Shown here in pieces: positions 9,724-17,979 of a stretch of 64,000 nucleotides of DNA (position 1 is the first letter of the stretch; the number at the start of each line of letters is the position of its first letter). The notes beneath the pieces are model-generated. The model did not search any database, was not told where the DNA came from, and saw only the letters and a program-made list of their open reading frames with translations. A program made the translations under genes and the position numbers. This DNA comes from Lachnoanaerobaculum orale (GTDB lineage: Bacteria; Bacillota; Clostridia; Lachnospirales; Lachnospiraceae), in contig NZ_RRCM01000001.1 of NCBI RefSeq assembly GCF_003862485.1, positions 373,896 through 437,895 on the forward strand, read 5' to 3'.

Positions 9724-10469
9724 AAATAATAGTATCACCTGCCAAGACTATGGTAGAAAACAGTGACAGCTATATCGGCAGCAGTGTACCTAAATATATT
9801 GATTACAGTCTGATTCTTTTGGATGAGATAAGAAAAAAGTCTTATGAAGAGCTGAAAGAGATTTGGAAATGCAATGAAAAGATTGCAAAAGAAAATTTTG
9901 ACAGGTTTAAAGATATGAATTTGCAGGGGAGTCTTACCCCTGCAATATTTTCATATCAGGGTATACAGTATCAATATATGGCTGTAAATGTGATGGAGGC
10001 TTCTTCACTTGAATATATAAGAGAGAATCTGTATATACTCTCAGGCTTTTTCGGTATACTTAGGGCATTTGACGGTGTGAGTCCTTATAGACTTGAGATG
10101 CAGGCAAAGATGGAAATCGGAAAGCACAAAAATCTTTATGAGTTTTGGGGCGATAAGATTTATAAAAGCTTGTTTCAAAATAATGAAGTGGTGATAAATC
10201 TGGCTTCAAAGGAGTATTCAAAGACTGTAGAGAAGTATCTTTCAAAAGATGATAAATTTATCACCTGTATATTTGCCGAAAGAAGAAACGGTAAAACAGT
10301 ACAAAAGGCGACTCTTGCAAAGATGGCAAGAGGTGAGATGGTAAATTATATTGCCGGTAAAGATATTCAAAATGAAGAAGACATAAAAAAATTTGACAGA
10401 CTCGGATTTTCTTTTGACAGTGAGTTGTCGGATGCAAACAAGTATGTATTTATATTGGAGCAGCGGTAA
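9720..10469 (+). CDS. yaaA: Peroxide stress protein YaaA (DUF328)
   Basis: A 249-aa YaaA-family protein, recognised by the opening MKIIVSPAKTM and the downstream YILSGFFGILRAFDGVSPYR and FAERRNGK-type motifs. In E. coli YaaA lowers free intracellular iron during peroxide stress. Its start overlaps the bcp stop by 4 bp, giving a coupled peroxide-defence pair, which supports the assignment. Confidence 0.92.
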   Translation: MKIIVSPAKTMVENSDSYIGSSVPKYIDYSLILLDEIRKKSYEELKEIWKCNEKIAKENFDRFKDMNLQGSLTPAIFSYQGIQYQYMAVNVMEASSLEYIRENLYILSGFFGILRAFDGVSPYRLEMQAKMEIGKHKNLYEFWGDKIYKSLFQNNEVVINLASKEYSKTVEKYLSKDDKFITCIFAERRNGKTVQKATLAKMARGEMVNYIAGKDIQNEEDIKKFDRLGFSFDSELSDANKYVFILEQR

Positions 10470-10473
10470 AAGT

Positions 10474-11019
10474 ATGTATATTTCAAAACCTTACAAGGGC
10501 AGACCTGCTGATATGGAAAACAGGCAGGAAAAAGAAAAAAGATGCTATGATTTCTTGGACGGAATCGGTGTGGAGTACGAAGTGGTCGACCATGACGAGG
10601 CCTCGGATATGGAAAAATGTAAAGAGATAGAAGGTGCACTCGGAGTAAAAATTTGCAAGAATATAGTACTTTGCAACAGGCAGGAGACAAAATTTTTTCT
10701 CTTTATGATGCCGGGTGACAAAAAATATGTGACAAAGGATGTTTCAAAGAAACTTGAAATGTCAAGGCTTTCATTTGCAAAGGAGAACTATCTTAAGGAG
10801 TTTTTGAATGTAACTCCGGGGTCTGTAAGTGTGCTGGGACTGATGAATGATAAGGATGACGTTGTCAAGCTTGTTATAGACAGAGATGTTATAAAAGCCG
10901 ATTTTATCAGATGTCATCCCTGTGTAAATACGTCTACATTGAAGATAGCGACTGACGACTTTTTGAATAAAGTGATACCGGCACTGAACAAAGAAGCCAA
11001 GATAATAGATAATGAATAA
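10474..11019 (+). CDS. YbaK/EbsC-type aminoacyl-tRNA deacylase (ProX-like)
   Basis: A 181-aa single-domain YbaK/prolyl-tRNA-synthetase-associated protein. Visible family motifs are EVVDHDEASDMEKC near residue 35, KNIVLCNR and the late VTPGSVSVLGLMND loop, which is typical of the ProX/PrdX subgroup that hydrolyses mischarged Ala- or Cys-tRNA(Pro). ATG at 10474 is preferred to an upstream in-frame ATG because the latter lies inside yaaA and adds 27 residues unlike the family. It overlaps the next gene by 8 bp. Confidence 0.85.
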   Translation: MYISKPYKGRPADMENRQEKEKRCYDFLDGIGVEYEVVDHDEASDMEKCKEIEGALGVKICKNIVLCNRQETKFFLFMMPGDKKYVTKDVSKKLEMSRLSFAKENYLKEFLNVTPGSVSVLGLMNDKDDVVKLVIDRDVIKADFIRCHPCVNTSTLKIATDDFLNKVIPALNKEAKIIDNE

Positions 11020-12478
11020 GAAAGAGACATTTGTTGCAATTGATTTAAAATCCTTCTACGCCTCTGTGGAATGCAGAGAAAGAAATCTTGATCCGATGGA
11101 TGTGAATCTGGTGGTTGCAGATGAGAGCAGGACGGCAAAGACGATATGTCTGGCGGTAAGTCCCGCACTCAAAAGCTTCGGAGTACCGGGCAGACCGAGA
11201 CTTTTTGAAGTGTTGAAAAGACTTCAGGAGATAAATCACAGAAAACAAAAGCTTGTAGGAAAACTTGAAGGCAAGTCTTCATCATTGGCGGAGCTTAGGA
11301 AAAATCCGAAACTTGAAGCCGATGTGGTGGTGGCAATCCCAAGGATGAAAAAGTATATGGAATACAGTGCAAAGATACTTAGCGTATACTTAAAGTATGT
11401 TTCTCCTGAGGATATATATGTTTATTCTGTAGACGAGGTATTTATAGATCTTGGCGGATATATTTCAGATAATGCCGTAGAGTTTGTGGAAATGATGGTT
11501 AAGGATGTCTTTGATACCACAGGAATCATTGCAAGTGCAGGCATCGGTGAAAATATGTATCTTGCAAAGGTGGCGATGGACATTGTGGCAAAAAAGGCTA
11601 AGCCGAATGAGCATGGAGCAAGGATTGGAGAACTCAGTATAAGTTCATATCGAGAGCAACTTTGGAGTCATACTCCTATCACAGATTTTTGGAGAGTAGG
11701 AAGAGGGTATGCAAAGACTTTGGCAAAGTACGGTATACATACCATGGGAGATATAGCAAGAGAGAGCCTGAAACAAAACAGGGGAAATGAGGGAATGGAT
11801 CTTTTGTACAGGCTGTTCGGTAAGAATGCAAGCTTTCTGATAGAGCATGCCTGGGGAATTGACAGTACACAGATAAGGGATGTGAAGTCATACACTCCTG
11901 AGAAAAAGAGTATCAGTGAGGGACAGGTTTTACTTAGACCCTACAGTTATGAAGAGATGAGAACCATTGTGATAGAGATGGCGGAGAGGCTTTCATTCTC
12001 ATTGCTTGAAAAGGATATTTTGACAAAGCAGATTACTCTAAGTCTGGGATATGATATAGAGAGTCTTTCAGACCCCGATATAGCAAAGAAGTACACTGGC
12101 AATATTACCAAAGACTTTTATGGAAGAAGTATACCTGAGGGAGCTCATGGAGTGATAAATCTTTTAGCATATACCGATTCCACCAAAGAGATATGTAAGA
12201 AAAGTGAAGAACTTTTTGAGAGACTTGCAAATCCCATACTGCTGTTTAGAAGGATAACCATAGTTGCAAGTGAGATAAGTAACAAAAACAGCACGGGCTG
12301 CATTGGAAATCTTTTGGAAGCAAGCAGTATTTCTAAAGAAAAAGAGAACAGCAGAATGAAAGCCGTACTCAAAGTAAAAAGAAAGTTCGGAAACAATGCC
12401 ATATTTAAAGGATTGAATCTTAAAGAAGAGGGAACCGCACTTGACAGAAACAGGCAGATAGGCGGGCATAAGGAATAA
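11012..12478 (+). CDS. Y-family DNA polymerase (DinB/UvrX-like)
   Basis: A 488-aa translesion polymerase. The N-terminal FVAIDLKSFYASVEC supplies the first catalytic Asp and the steric-gate region, and VYSVDEVFIDLG the second acidic pair; fingers/palm and HhH thumb follow, with a little-finger domain after about residue 300. Length and the long insertion between the first motif and PRLFEV are typical of the Firmicute UvrX/ImpB-MucB branch rather than short DinB. It inserts opposite damaged bases. It ends the bcp-yaaA-YbaK-polymerase overlap series. No LexA box is seen next to it. Confidence 0.9.
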   Translation: MNKKETFVAIDLKSFYASVECRERNLDPMDVNLVVADESRTAKTICLAVSPALKSFGVPGRPRLFEVLKRLQEINHRKQKLVGKLEGKSSSLAELRKNPKLEADVVVAIPRMKKYMEYSAKILSVYLKYVSPEDIYVYSVDEVFIDLGGYISDNAVEFVEMMVKDVFDTTGIIASAGIGENMYLAKVAMDIVAKKAKPNEHGARIGELSISSYREQLWSHTPITDFWRVGRGYAKTLAKYGIHTMGDIARESLKQNRGNEGMDLLYRLFGKNASFLIEHAWGIDSTQIRDVKSYTPEKKSISEGQVLLRPYSYEEMRTIVIEMAERLSFSLLEKDILTKQITLSLGYDIESLSDPDIAKKYTGNITKDFYGRSIPEGAHGVINLLAYTDSTKEICKKSEELFERLANPILLFRRITIVASEISNKNSTGCIGNLLEASSISKEKENSRMKAVLKVKRKFGNNAIFKGLNLKEEGTALDRNRQIGGHKE

Positions 12479-12550
12479 AGTAGAGATACATTGAGAGATA
12501 TAGAACCTGAATTACGTAGTCACTGTAAAATTTAAAACGTCGGAACTTTC

Positions 12551-13516
12551 GTGGTGAAAAATCAAGAACAACATTCATGGGGAGATGCCTTTATAAAATC
12601 GTTGGCTAAAGATTTACAAAAAGAGTTTCCCGATATGAAAGGTTTTTCTGAAACAAATATTAAGTATATCAGAAGATGGTATTCATTTTATATAAAAGGG
12701 CTACAAGGTGTAGCCGAATTAGAAAACAACGAAAGCAATTCAAAAGGACTACAACCTGTAGCTCGATTTGATGAAAGAGTTATAAACCATATTAAACAGA
12801 TACCTTGGGGACATAATCAGAGGATAATAAATAAGTGTAAAACCATTGATGAAGCCATATATTATGTTAATAAAACTATTGAAAACGGATGGAGCAGGAA
12901 TGTACTCGTACGTCAAATTGAAAGCGGATTATATGGCAGGGAAGGAAAATCTATAACAAACTTTGAAAAAAGGTTACCGGCTTTACAATCAGATCTGGCA
13001 AGACAGACGTTAAAAGATCCATATAATTTTGATTTCCTTACCATTCGTGAAGGATATGATGAAAGGGAACTTCAAAAAGAACTTGTTGACAAGATTTCTG
13101 ATTTTTTACTTGAACTTGGTGAGGGATTTGCTTTTATAGGCAAAGAATATCACATAAATATAAATGGGGATGATTTTTATATTGATTTGCTTTTTTACAA
13201 TTTGAAACTCCATTCTTACATTGTTATAGAACTGAAAGCGGAGAAGTTTAAGCCGGAACATTTAGGACAGCTTAATTTTTATGTAACAGCAGTGAATAGA
13301 GAACTAAAAACTGATAGAGATAATGCTACGATTGGACTTATTATTTGCAAAGATAAAAACGATGTCGTTTGCGAGTATTCATTAGAACAAATATCGCAAC
13401 CTATAGGTATAAGCAAATATGAGATTACTAAATTATTTGAAGCAGAATATAAGAGCAGTTTGCCGAGTATTGAAGAAATAGAGAAAAAGATCAAAGAAAT
13501 AGATACGGATAATTAA
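12551..13516 (+). pseudogene. DUF1016/YhcG-type PDDEXK nuclease, N-terminally truncated
   Basis: The frame opens with GTG at 12551, only 18 bp after an in-frame stop, and begins in the middle of the conserved DUF1016 N-terminal domain (QEQHSWGDAFIKSLAKDLQ), whereas family members normally have some 40-60 residues before this. The rest is intact: FSETNIKYIRRWY, a variable linker with a short imperfect repeat, and a C-terminal PDDEXK nuclease core with YIDLLFY and IVIELKAEKF as the likely D and E-x-K catalytic residues. Intact members associate with restriction and defence loci. No good ribosome site precedes it, so it is probably a remnant, though expression from GTG is possible. Confidence 0.7.
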
Positions 13517-13593
13517 AAACATCGAAGAAATGAATAATTATTGGCTAATGACGATTGGGAAAAATCACTAATCGTCAAATAAGGAGACATCTT

Positions 13594-14106
13594 ATGAGAA
13601 AATTTAAGACGATTTTTGTTACAATGATACTTGCGGTATTTCTACTTAGCGGATGTTTTCATTCAGACAAGGCCGAAGATAACGAGCCGGATGTTCTGAC
13701 AAAAACATCATGGATTTCATATGATGACGGATCATATTGGGTGTTCAATGAGGACCACAGCTTTTTCTGGTATCAGGAAAAGGGAGTTACCGATGACAAT
13801 TACTATGGCGGAAAATATAAATTGTACAGAGGTGAGGAGGCGATGGATTTTATAGAAAAGAAGCTTTCCTCCTATGGTGTGACAAAGGCCGAGCTGATGG
13901 AAGTTATAAACAGATCGGACGAATATAAAGTAGAAGATTTTATATGTATTTATACAAAGAATACGACATTTATGTTGGATGGTAAGGAACAGATATCTAA
14001 GCCGAATATGATACCCTACATGGGATTTCTTTTGAAAGATGAAACGATACTTGATATTGCAAATATTAAGACCGGATCTTACTACGGATTTATCAAAGAA
14101 GAATAG
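13594..14106 (+). CDS. Predicted lipoprotein of unknown function
   Basis: A 170-aa protein with a lipoprotein signal: MRKFKTIFV, a hydrophobic stretch, and lipobox LLSGC at about residues 17-21. The mature part is acidic and rich in aromatic residues with no recognised domain (WISYDDGSYWVFNEDHSFFW reads like a beta-strand-rich fold). ATG at 13594 follows AAGGAG by 9 nt; an upstream ATG at 13555 lacks both a ribosome site and a proper signal sequence. It stands alone at the left edge of the orphan toxin/immunity array and may be an immunity-type lipoprotein, but that is only positional inference. Confidence 0.75.
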   Translation: MRKFKTIFVTMILAVFLLSGCFHSDKAEDNEPDVLTKTSWISYDDGSYWVFNEDHSFFWYQEKGVTDDNYYGGKYKLYRGEEAMDFIEKKLSSYGVTKAELMEVINRSDEYKVEDFICIYTKNTTFMLDGKEQISKPNMIPYMGFLLKDETILDIANIKTGSYYGFIKEE

Positions 14107-14118
14107 AAAATTTATATA

Positions 14119-14185
14119 GTCCACGCATTTATGTTACTGATAAGTTTAAGCATTACTTTTTCAGGATATATTGCGTGGGCTTTTC
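14119..14185 (+). terminator. Long-loop hairpin, copy 1
   Basis: CCACGCA (14121-14127) pairs with TGCGTGG (14172-14178) across a 44-nt loop and is followed by a T-rich tail. A homologous structure with compensatory base changes lies at 14593-14656, so the pairing is probably real. It would terminate the lipoprotein transcript. Confidence 0.55.
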
Positions 14186-14421
14186 TTATTACTCTTTTAT
14201 AAATACAGTAAACAAATAAAATTTTGCACTATGAAGCTTAGTGCAATAAAATATATAAACACATATAAAATATTACAAAATACTGAGGTGATTATTTAAT
14301 TATATCGTTACAAGATATTAAGAACAGATAAAATAATAAAAAAGAACAGAATCATACTGCATACATTGTTGGAATTACATAAAATAAGTAATATAATATA
14401 ATTGTTCTGAAAATAAAATAT
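14186..14421. other. AT-rich intergenic stretch with hairpin and promoter
   Basis: No gene is seen. It contains a small hairpin (TTGCACTA 14224-14231 pairing with TAGTGCAA 14239-14246) and a promoter at 14366-14394 that points at the truncated WXG/LXG-like fragment. Confidence 0.5.
14366..14394 (+). promoter_or_regulatory. Predicted sigma-A promoter of the array
   Basis: TTGTTG, 17-bp spacer, TAATAT. It is followed at 14422 by a perfect AAGGAGGT ribosome site, yet no start codon stands at normal distance from that site. Confidence 0.55.
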
Positions 14422-14574
14422 AAGGAGGTAACTTCAGAGGCGGCACATTTTGAGGCATTACAGCCTTCATTCAATCAAATGGATCAGTTGATACCGGGCA
14501 TAGCAAAGCAGTGTGATGACGTGGCAAATGCAACTTGGGCATTAGATGAAGAGATTGCAAGCAAGTTTAAGTAG
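14422..14574 (+). pseudogene. Start-less fragment of a WXG100/LXG-like type VII secretion protein
   Basis: After AAGGAGGT (14422-14429) an open frame without any start codon runs to TAG at 14572. It encodes about 47 residues (TSEAAHFEALQPSFNQMDQL and then IAKQCDDVANATWALDEEIA), an amphipathic helical profile like the first helix of WXG100/LXG-type proteins exported by type VII secretion. The start and the remainder of the gene are missing. It looks like the scar of a deleted toxin or chaperone gene at the head of the array. Family assignment is by appearance only. Confidence 0.5.
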
Positions 14575-14592
14575 AAGTCAGTTTTGTAGATA

Positions 14593-14656
14593 ATGTATTT
14601 ATGTTATCGATAAGTTATTATTTAGTTTATTAAGATATATGAATACATGGGTATTT
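14593..14656 (+). terminator. Long-loop hairpin, copy 2
   Basis: ATGTATT (14593-14599) pairs with AATACAT (14642-14648), followed by a T-rich tail. It aligns with the hairpin at 14119-14185: the loop segment TTTATGTTA and TAAGTT are conserved and two stem pairs change from C-G to T-A on both strands. Confidence 0.5.
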
Positions 14657-14675
14657 TTGAATTTGAAGGTATAAA

Positions 14676-15425
14676 ATGAAAAATAGAAAATTGAGTAAGA
14701 ATGAACAAGGAATAATAGGTATTATTGTAGTAATAGCTTTTGTGGTTGGACTGGTATTCCTCAGAGATATACTTGTAAAAAGGGGAGTGAGCATTTTGAT
14801 GTTAACAAGAGAAGATTACATGAATGCAGTGGAATACTATATGCAGAAAAAATATGGAGAGAAGTTTGAAGGTGAGTATATAGTTGAGGACAGTATATAC
14901 GTTCATCCAAAGGAAAATCCTCAGTGGCATGCAGTAGTAGAAGTTTATAGTGAAAATGGATTAACTTACTTTAGTGATAATTATGTAGGATACCTAAAGA
15001 AAGATGAACTTGAAAAGTATATATATGAGCTTGTAAAGCCTATATATGGAGAGTGTAAAGTTTACACACATCCATATGGTTTTGCACTTAATGACAGCTT
15101 TAACAAAGATACAGATATAATGACATATGTAAGTAATAGTGACTATACTACATATATATTTACAGATAAAAAGACTGAAAATATAGAAAAAGATTTTAGA
15201 AAGGCATGTGAAATATTTGTAGATAAAGATTTGCAGACCAACAGATTACTGGTTACATATATCACAAAAGAAGACTTAGATAAGTTTGAAGAAGACTTAA
15301 AAGATTATACATTTAATACATTAAAGTTTTATTATAGAATTTCTAGCTTTTATGATAAGGCATACAAGACAGGTTTTGATGATGATATAGATATATTGGA
15401 AGGAGACAAGGAATATGGCAAGTGA
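14676..15425 (+). CDS. Family A protein, copy 1 (one TM segment, unknown function)
   Basis: A 249-aa protein with a basic N-terminus, one hydrophobic segment at about residues 12-30 (GIIGIIVVIAFVVGLVFL) and a roughly 215-residue tail that by the positive-inside rule is probably extracytoplasmic. No domain is recognised. Paralogs lie at 16338 and 17787; the first 30 and central residues (AVEYYMQKKYGEKFEGEY, NYVGYLKKDELEKYIYELV) are near-identical in all three, the last 80 vary. Each copy is followed by an overlapping ATG of a coupled downstream gene. Shape, tandem copies and a variable C-terminus suggest an immunity protein of a polymorphic toxin system (inference). Confidence 0.75.
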   Translation: MKNRKLSKNEQGIIGIIVVIAFVVGLVFLRDILVKRGVSILMLTREDYMNAVEYYMQKKYGEKFEGEYIVEDSIYVHPKENPQWHAVVEVYSENGLTYFSDNYVGYLKKDELEKYIYELVKPIYGECKVYTHPYGFALNDSFNKDTDIMTYVSNSDYTTYIFTDKKTENIEKDFRKACEIFVDKDLQTNRLLVTYITKEDLDKFEEDLKDYTFNTLKFYYRISSFYDKAYKTGFDDDIDILEGDKEYGK

Positions 15426-15453
15426 TAGACCTGCAGATAAAGGCTTGCAGTAA
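15415..15453 (+). pseudogene. Remnant of the coupled gene after family A copy 1
   Basis: ATG at 15415 stands 8-10 nt after AAGGAG inside the end of the family A gene, and would give only 12 residues (MASDRPADKGLQ) before TAA. The same start position and partly similar peptide (ending in DELQE) recur after copies 2 (17074) and 3 (18526), so this is a decayed copy of one ancestral downstream gene. Confidence 0.5.
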
Positions 15454-15532
15454 AAAACAAATGCCGGAAAATGGTAAGTATATTATAGATAGGATTAAAG
15501 AACAGTGGATATTGCATCGGAGGGGTGAATTT

Positions 15533-16036
15533 ATGCTAAGGAAATATAAGAAGATAATTTGTGCAACAGTAATTATTATTATCGTATTTGCATTATATAC
15601 TGTAAATAAAATAGCTTTTTTCCATGATCCTGAGTTTGAAAGAGCTGTAAGAAATACTACTATAGGTAATACTGTGTCAGGTGCACTACAGAAGGAGTAT
15701 CCAATGTTACAGGGAGAGAGTCCTATTAAAGGTATAATTTGGAAGAAGGATTTGGAGAATATAAACTTTGTATCTATCGATTTTAGAGAGTATAGGGTGA
15801 AAGATATAAGCGATATAAAATATTTTAAAAATGCAGAAATAGTTATGTTAGGCTATTTAAGTGCATATACCGGAGATAAGAGCATATATGAGGAAGAGCA
15901 TGTACTTGACAATTTATACAAGGCAAAGAGTTTAAAATACTTGGATAATTTGCAATTATATAACTTAAAGGTAGATGATGAGGGCATAGAAAATATAAAG
16001 AATATGTTTCCGAATGCAAGGGTAATTATAGAATAA
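15533..16036 (+). CDS. Family B protein, copy 1 (one TM segment, LRR-like repeats)
   Basis: A 167-aa protein: basic start MLRKYKKI, one hydrophobic segment at about residues 7-25 (CATVIIIIVFALYTV), then a probably extracytoplasmic domain with short strand-like repeats (INFVSIDFREYRV, LQLYNLKV, MFPNARVIIE) that resemble leucine-rich-repeat turns. Function unknown. ATG at 15533 is chosen because GGAGGGG lies 8 nt upstream; a longer frame to a GTG at 15422 lacks homology to the other copies. Copies or fragments occur at 16060, 17074, 17618 and 21913. It alternates with family A, which suggests A-B act as a pair. Confidence 0.72.
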   Translation: MLRKYKKIICATVIIIIVFALYTVNKIAFFHDPEFERAVRNTTIGNTVSGALQKEYPMLQGESPIKGIIWKKDLENINFVSIDFREYRVKDISDIKYFKNAEIVMLGYLSAYTGDKSIYEEEHVLDNLYKAKSLKYLDNLQLYNLKVDDEGIENIKNMFPNARVIIE

Positions 16037-16059
16037 CTGTATACAGATTTTTCGACTCT

Positions 16060-16323
16060 GTTTTTTCAATAACAATAAATTTCAGAAAATACAATATAAA
16101 GAATATTGAAGATATAAAGTACTTCAAGAATGCTAAATTTATAGGGTTTTGTTATGTGAGTGCATATGTCGGAGATAAGAGTATTTACGAGGATGAGCAT
16201 GTGCTCGATAATATATATTTAATAAAAAAATTGGCACATTTAAAGAAGCTGGATTTATATCATTTGAAGATAAATGAAGACATTGAAGCTATGTTTCCTG
16301 AAGCAGAAGTTTCTATCGAGTAG
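16060..16323 (+). pseudogene. Family B fragment, N-terminus missing
   Basis: An open frame without a start encodes INFRKYNIKNIEDIKYFKNA and continues through SAYVGDKSIYEDEHVLDN to MFPEAEVSIE, matching the C-terminal two thirds of family B. The membrane segment is absent. Its last 40 bases are nearly identical to the end of the fragment at 17618-17771, and both are followed by a family A gene, showing a tandem duplication. Confidence 0.75.
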
Positions 16324-16530
16324 AGGTTAAAAATCAAATGTTGAAAAAGAGAAGACTAAGCCAAAACGAAGAGGCAATAAGGGGTATTTTACTGATAATA
16401 GTTTTTATAGTTGGACTTGTATTTCTCAGAGATGTACTTGTAAAAAGAGGAGTGAGCATTACTATGTTAACAGAGTCAGATTATATAAATGCAGCGGAGT
16501 ATTATATGCAGAAAAAATACGGAGAGAAAT
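16282..16530 (+). repeat. Tandem duplication arm 1 (family B end plus family A start)
   Basis: Bases from ATTGAAGCTATG to the first 65 codons of family A copy 2 are almost identical to 17730-17979; the offset is about 1449 bp. One base of length difference lies in an A run before the gene start. Confidence 0.8.
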
Positions 16531-17087
16531 TTGAAGGAGAATATGTATATGAAGACAGCGTTTATGTACACCCAAAGTCAAAACCGGAGTGGCATGTGGT
16601 TGTGGACTTTGAGAGTGAGGGAGGTATGACATCTTTTCATGATAATTATGTAGGATACCTAAAGAAAGAGGAACTTGAGAAGTATATATATGAGCTGGTA
16701 AAGCCGATATATGGGGAGTGTAAGGTGTATATAGAGCCGCATGGATTTGCATTAGAGGATAGTTGGAATAAAGATACAGATATAAGAATATATGCGAGTA
16801 AAGGAGATTATACTACAAATATATTTACAAATAATAACATAAAAGATATGGATACAAAATTTAAAAGCATATGTCAAATTTTTATTGATAATAAACTTGA
16901 AAGTAATGCAATACTGGTAACATATATTACGAATACTGATTTAAGTGATTTTCAAGAGAAATATATCGATATGGTAAATAATAGACGAATTTTTTTCTAT
17001 AGGGTAGATGCGGTATATGATAATGTTGAAAAAAGATTTATAGATATAGATATATTGAAAGGAAATGAAGACTATGCCAAGCAATAA
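16338..17087 (+). CDS. Family A protein, copy 2 (one TM segment, unknown function)
   Basis: A 249-aa paralog of the protein at 14676 with the same plan: basic MLKKRRLSQNEEA start, hydrophobic segment at about residues 15-31, then an extracytoplasmic-type domain. The first 60 residues are almost identical to copy 3, whereas the segment YVYEDSVYVHPKSKPEWHVV differs from both other copies, which agree with each other there. The C-terminal third is private. The end overlaps the start of family B copy 2. No recognised domain; immunity role is inferred from context. Confidence 0.75.
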   Translation: MLKKRRLSQNEEAIRGILLIIVFIVGLVFLRDVLVKRGVSITMLTESDYINAAEYYMQKKYGEKFEGEYVYEDSVYVHPKSKPEWHVVVDFESEGGMTSFHDNYVGYLKKEELEKYIYELVKPIYGECKVYIEPHGFALEDSWNKDTDIRIYASKGDYTTNIFTNNNIKDMDTKFKSICQIFIDNKLESNAILVTYITNTDLSDFQEKYIDMVNNRRIFFYRVDAVYDNVEKRFIDIDILKGNEDYAKQ

Positions 17088-17616
17088 TAGACAAACAGAA
17101 GATGAATTACAGGAAAAAGCATTATATAACATCCTACAATATAAGAAGATAATTTGTGCAACCCTAATTATTATTATCGTATTTGCATTATATACTGTAA
17201 ATAAAATAGCCTTTTTCCATGATCCTGAGTTTGAAAGATTTGTTAGAGAAACGAAAGTTTATAGTACAATGTTTGCAATAGACAAATATAAGAGATATAA
17301 ACCTATAGATGGTGTTATATGGAAGAATGATTTGAAAGATATAGAAGATATATATTTAGACTTTAGGGAATATAAAATAAGAGATATAGGTGACCTGGTA
17401 TATTTTAAAAACGCTAAATCAATATGGTTGGTATATTCAAGTGCATATGACGGAGATAAGAGCATATATGATGACGAGCATGTACTTGATAATTTGTACA
17501 AGATAAAAGATTTAAAATACTTGGATGAATTGCAATTATATCACTTAAAGTTAGATGATGAAGCTATAGAAAATATAAAGAAAATGTTTCCTAATGCAAG
17601 TGTAGTTATAGAGTAA
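17074..17616 (+). CDS. Family B protein, copy 2 (one TM segment, LRR-like repeats)
   Basis: A 180-aa member of family B with an extra N-terminal leader (MPSNNRQTEDELQEKALYNI) before the shared YKKIICATLIIIIVFALYTV membrane segment. The start at 17074 lies inside the end of family A copy 2 and 11 nt after GAAAGG; it aligns exactly with the coupled start codons after copies 1 and 3, which supports it over an in-frame ATG at 17065. The C-terminal repeat part (IYLDFREYKIRDIGDLVYF to MFPNASVVIE) parallels copy 1. This is the only place where the coupled leader still joins an intact gene. Confidence 0.72.
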   Translation: MPSNNRQTEDELQEKALYNILQYKKIICATLIIIIVFALYTVNKIAFFHDPEFERFVRETKVYSTMFAIDKYKRYKPIDGVIWKNDLKDIEDIYLDFREYKIRDIGDLVYFKNAKSIWLVYSSAYDGDKSIYDDEHVLDNLYKIKDLKYLDELQLYHLKLDDEAIENIKKMFPNASVVIE

Positions 17617-17617
17617 A

Positions 17618-17771
17618 TATATACGGATATTTGTATATAGATTATGATCCGGGTGGTATTAGTTGGAAGAAAGATCTTAAGAGAGCAGAGTATGTGTCAA
17701 TAAACTTTAGAGAATATAGAGTGAAAAATATTGAAGCTATGTTTCCTGATGCAGAAGTTTTTATCGAGTAG
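17618..17771 (+). pseudogene. Family B fragment with internal deletion
   Basis: The frame reads YDPGGISWKKDLKRAEYVSI, then NFREYRVKNIEAMFPDAEVF and stops at TAG 17769. It joins the middle of a family B protein directly to its last 12 residues, so about 60 codons are deleted, and the N-terminal membrane part is missing. It shares its 3' end with the fragment at 16060-16323. Confidence 0.72.
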
Positions 17772-17979
17772 AGGTTAAAAAATCAAATGTTGAAAAAGAG
17801 AAGACTAAGCCAAAATGAAGAAGCTATAAGGGGTATTTTACTGATAATAGTTTTTATAGCGGGACTTGTATTCCTCAGAGATATACTTGTAAAAAGAGGA
17901 GTGAGCATTACTATGTTAACAGAGTCAGATTATATAAATGCAGCGGAGTATTACATGCAGAAAAAATATGGAGAGAAGT
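17730..17979 (+). repeat. Tandem duplication arm 2 (family B end plus family A start)
   Basis: Near-identical to 16282-16530 (see that entry). After about position 17985 the sequence switches to resemble family A copy 1 more than copy 2. Confidence 0.8.
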
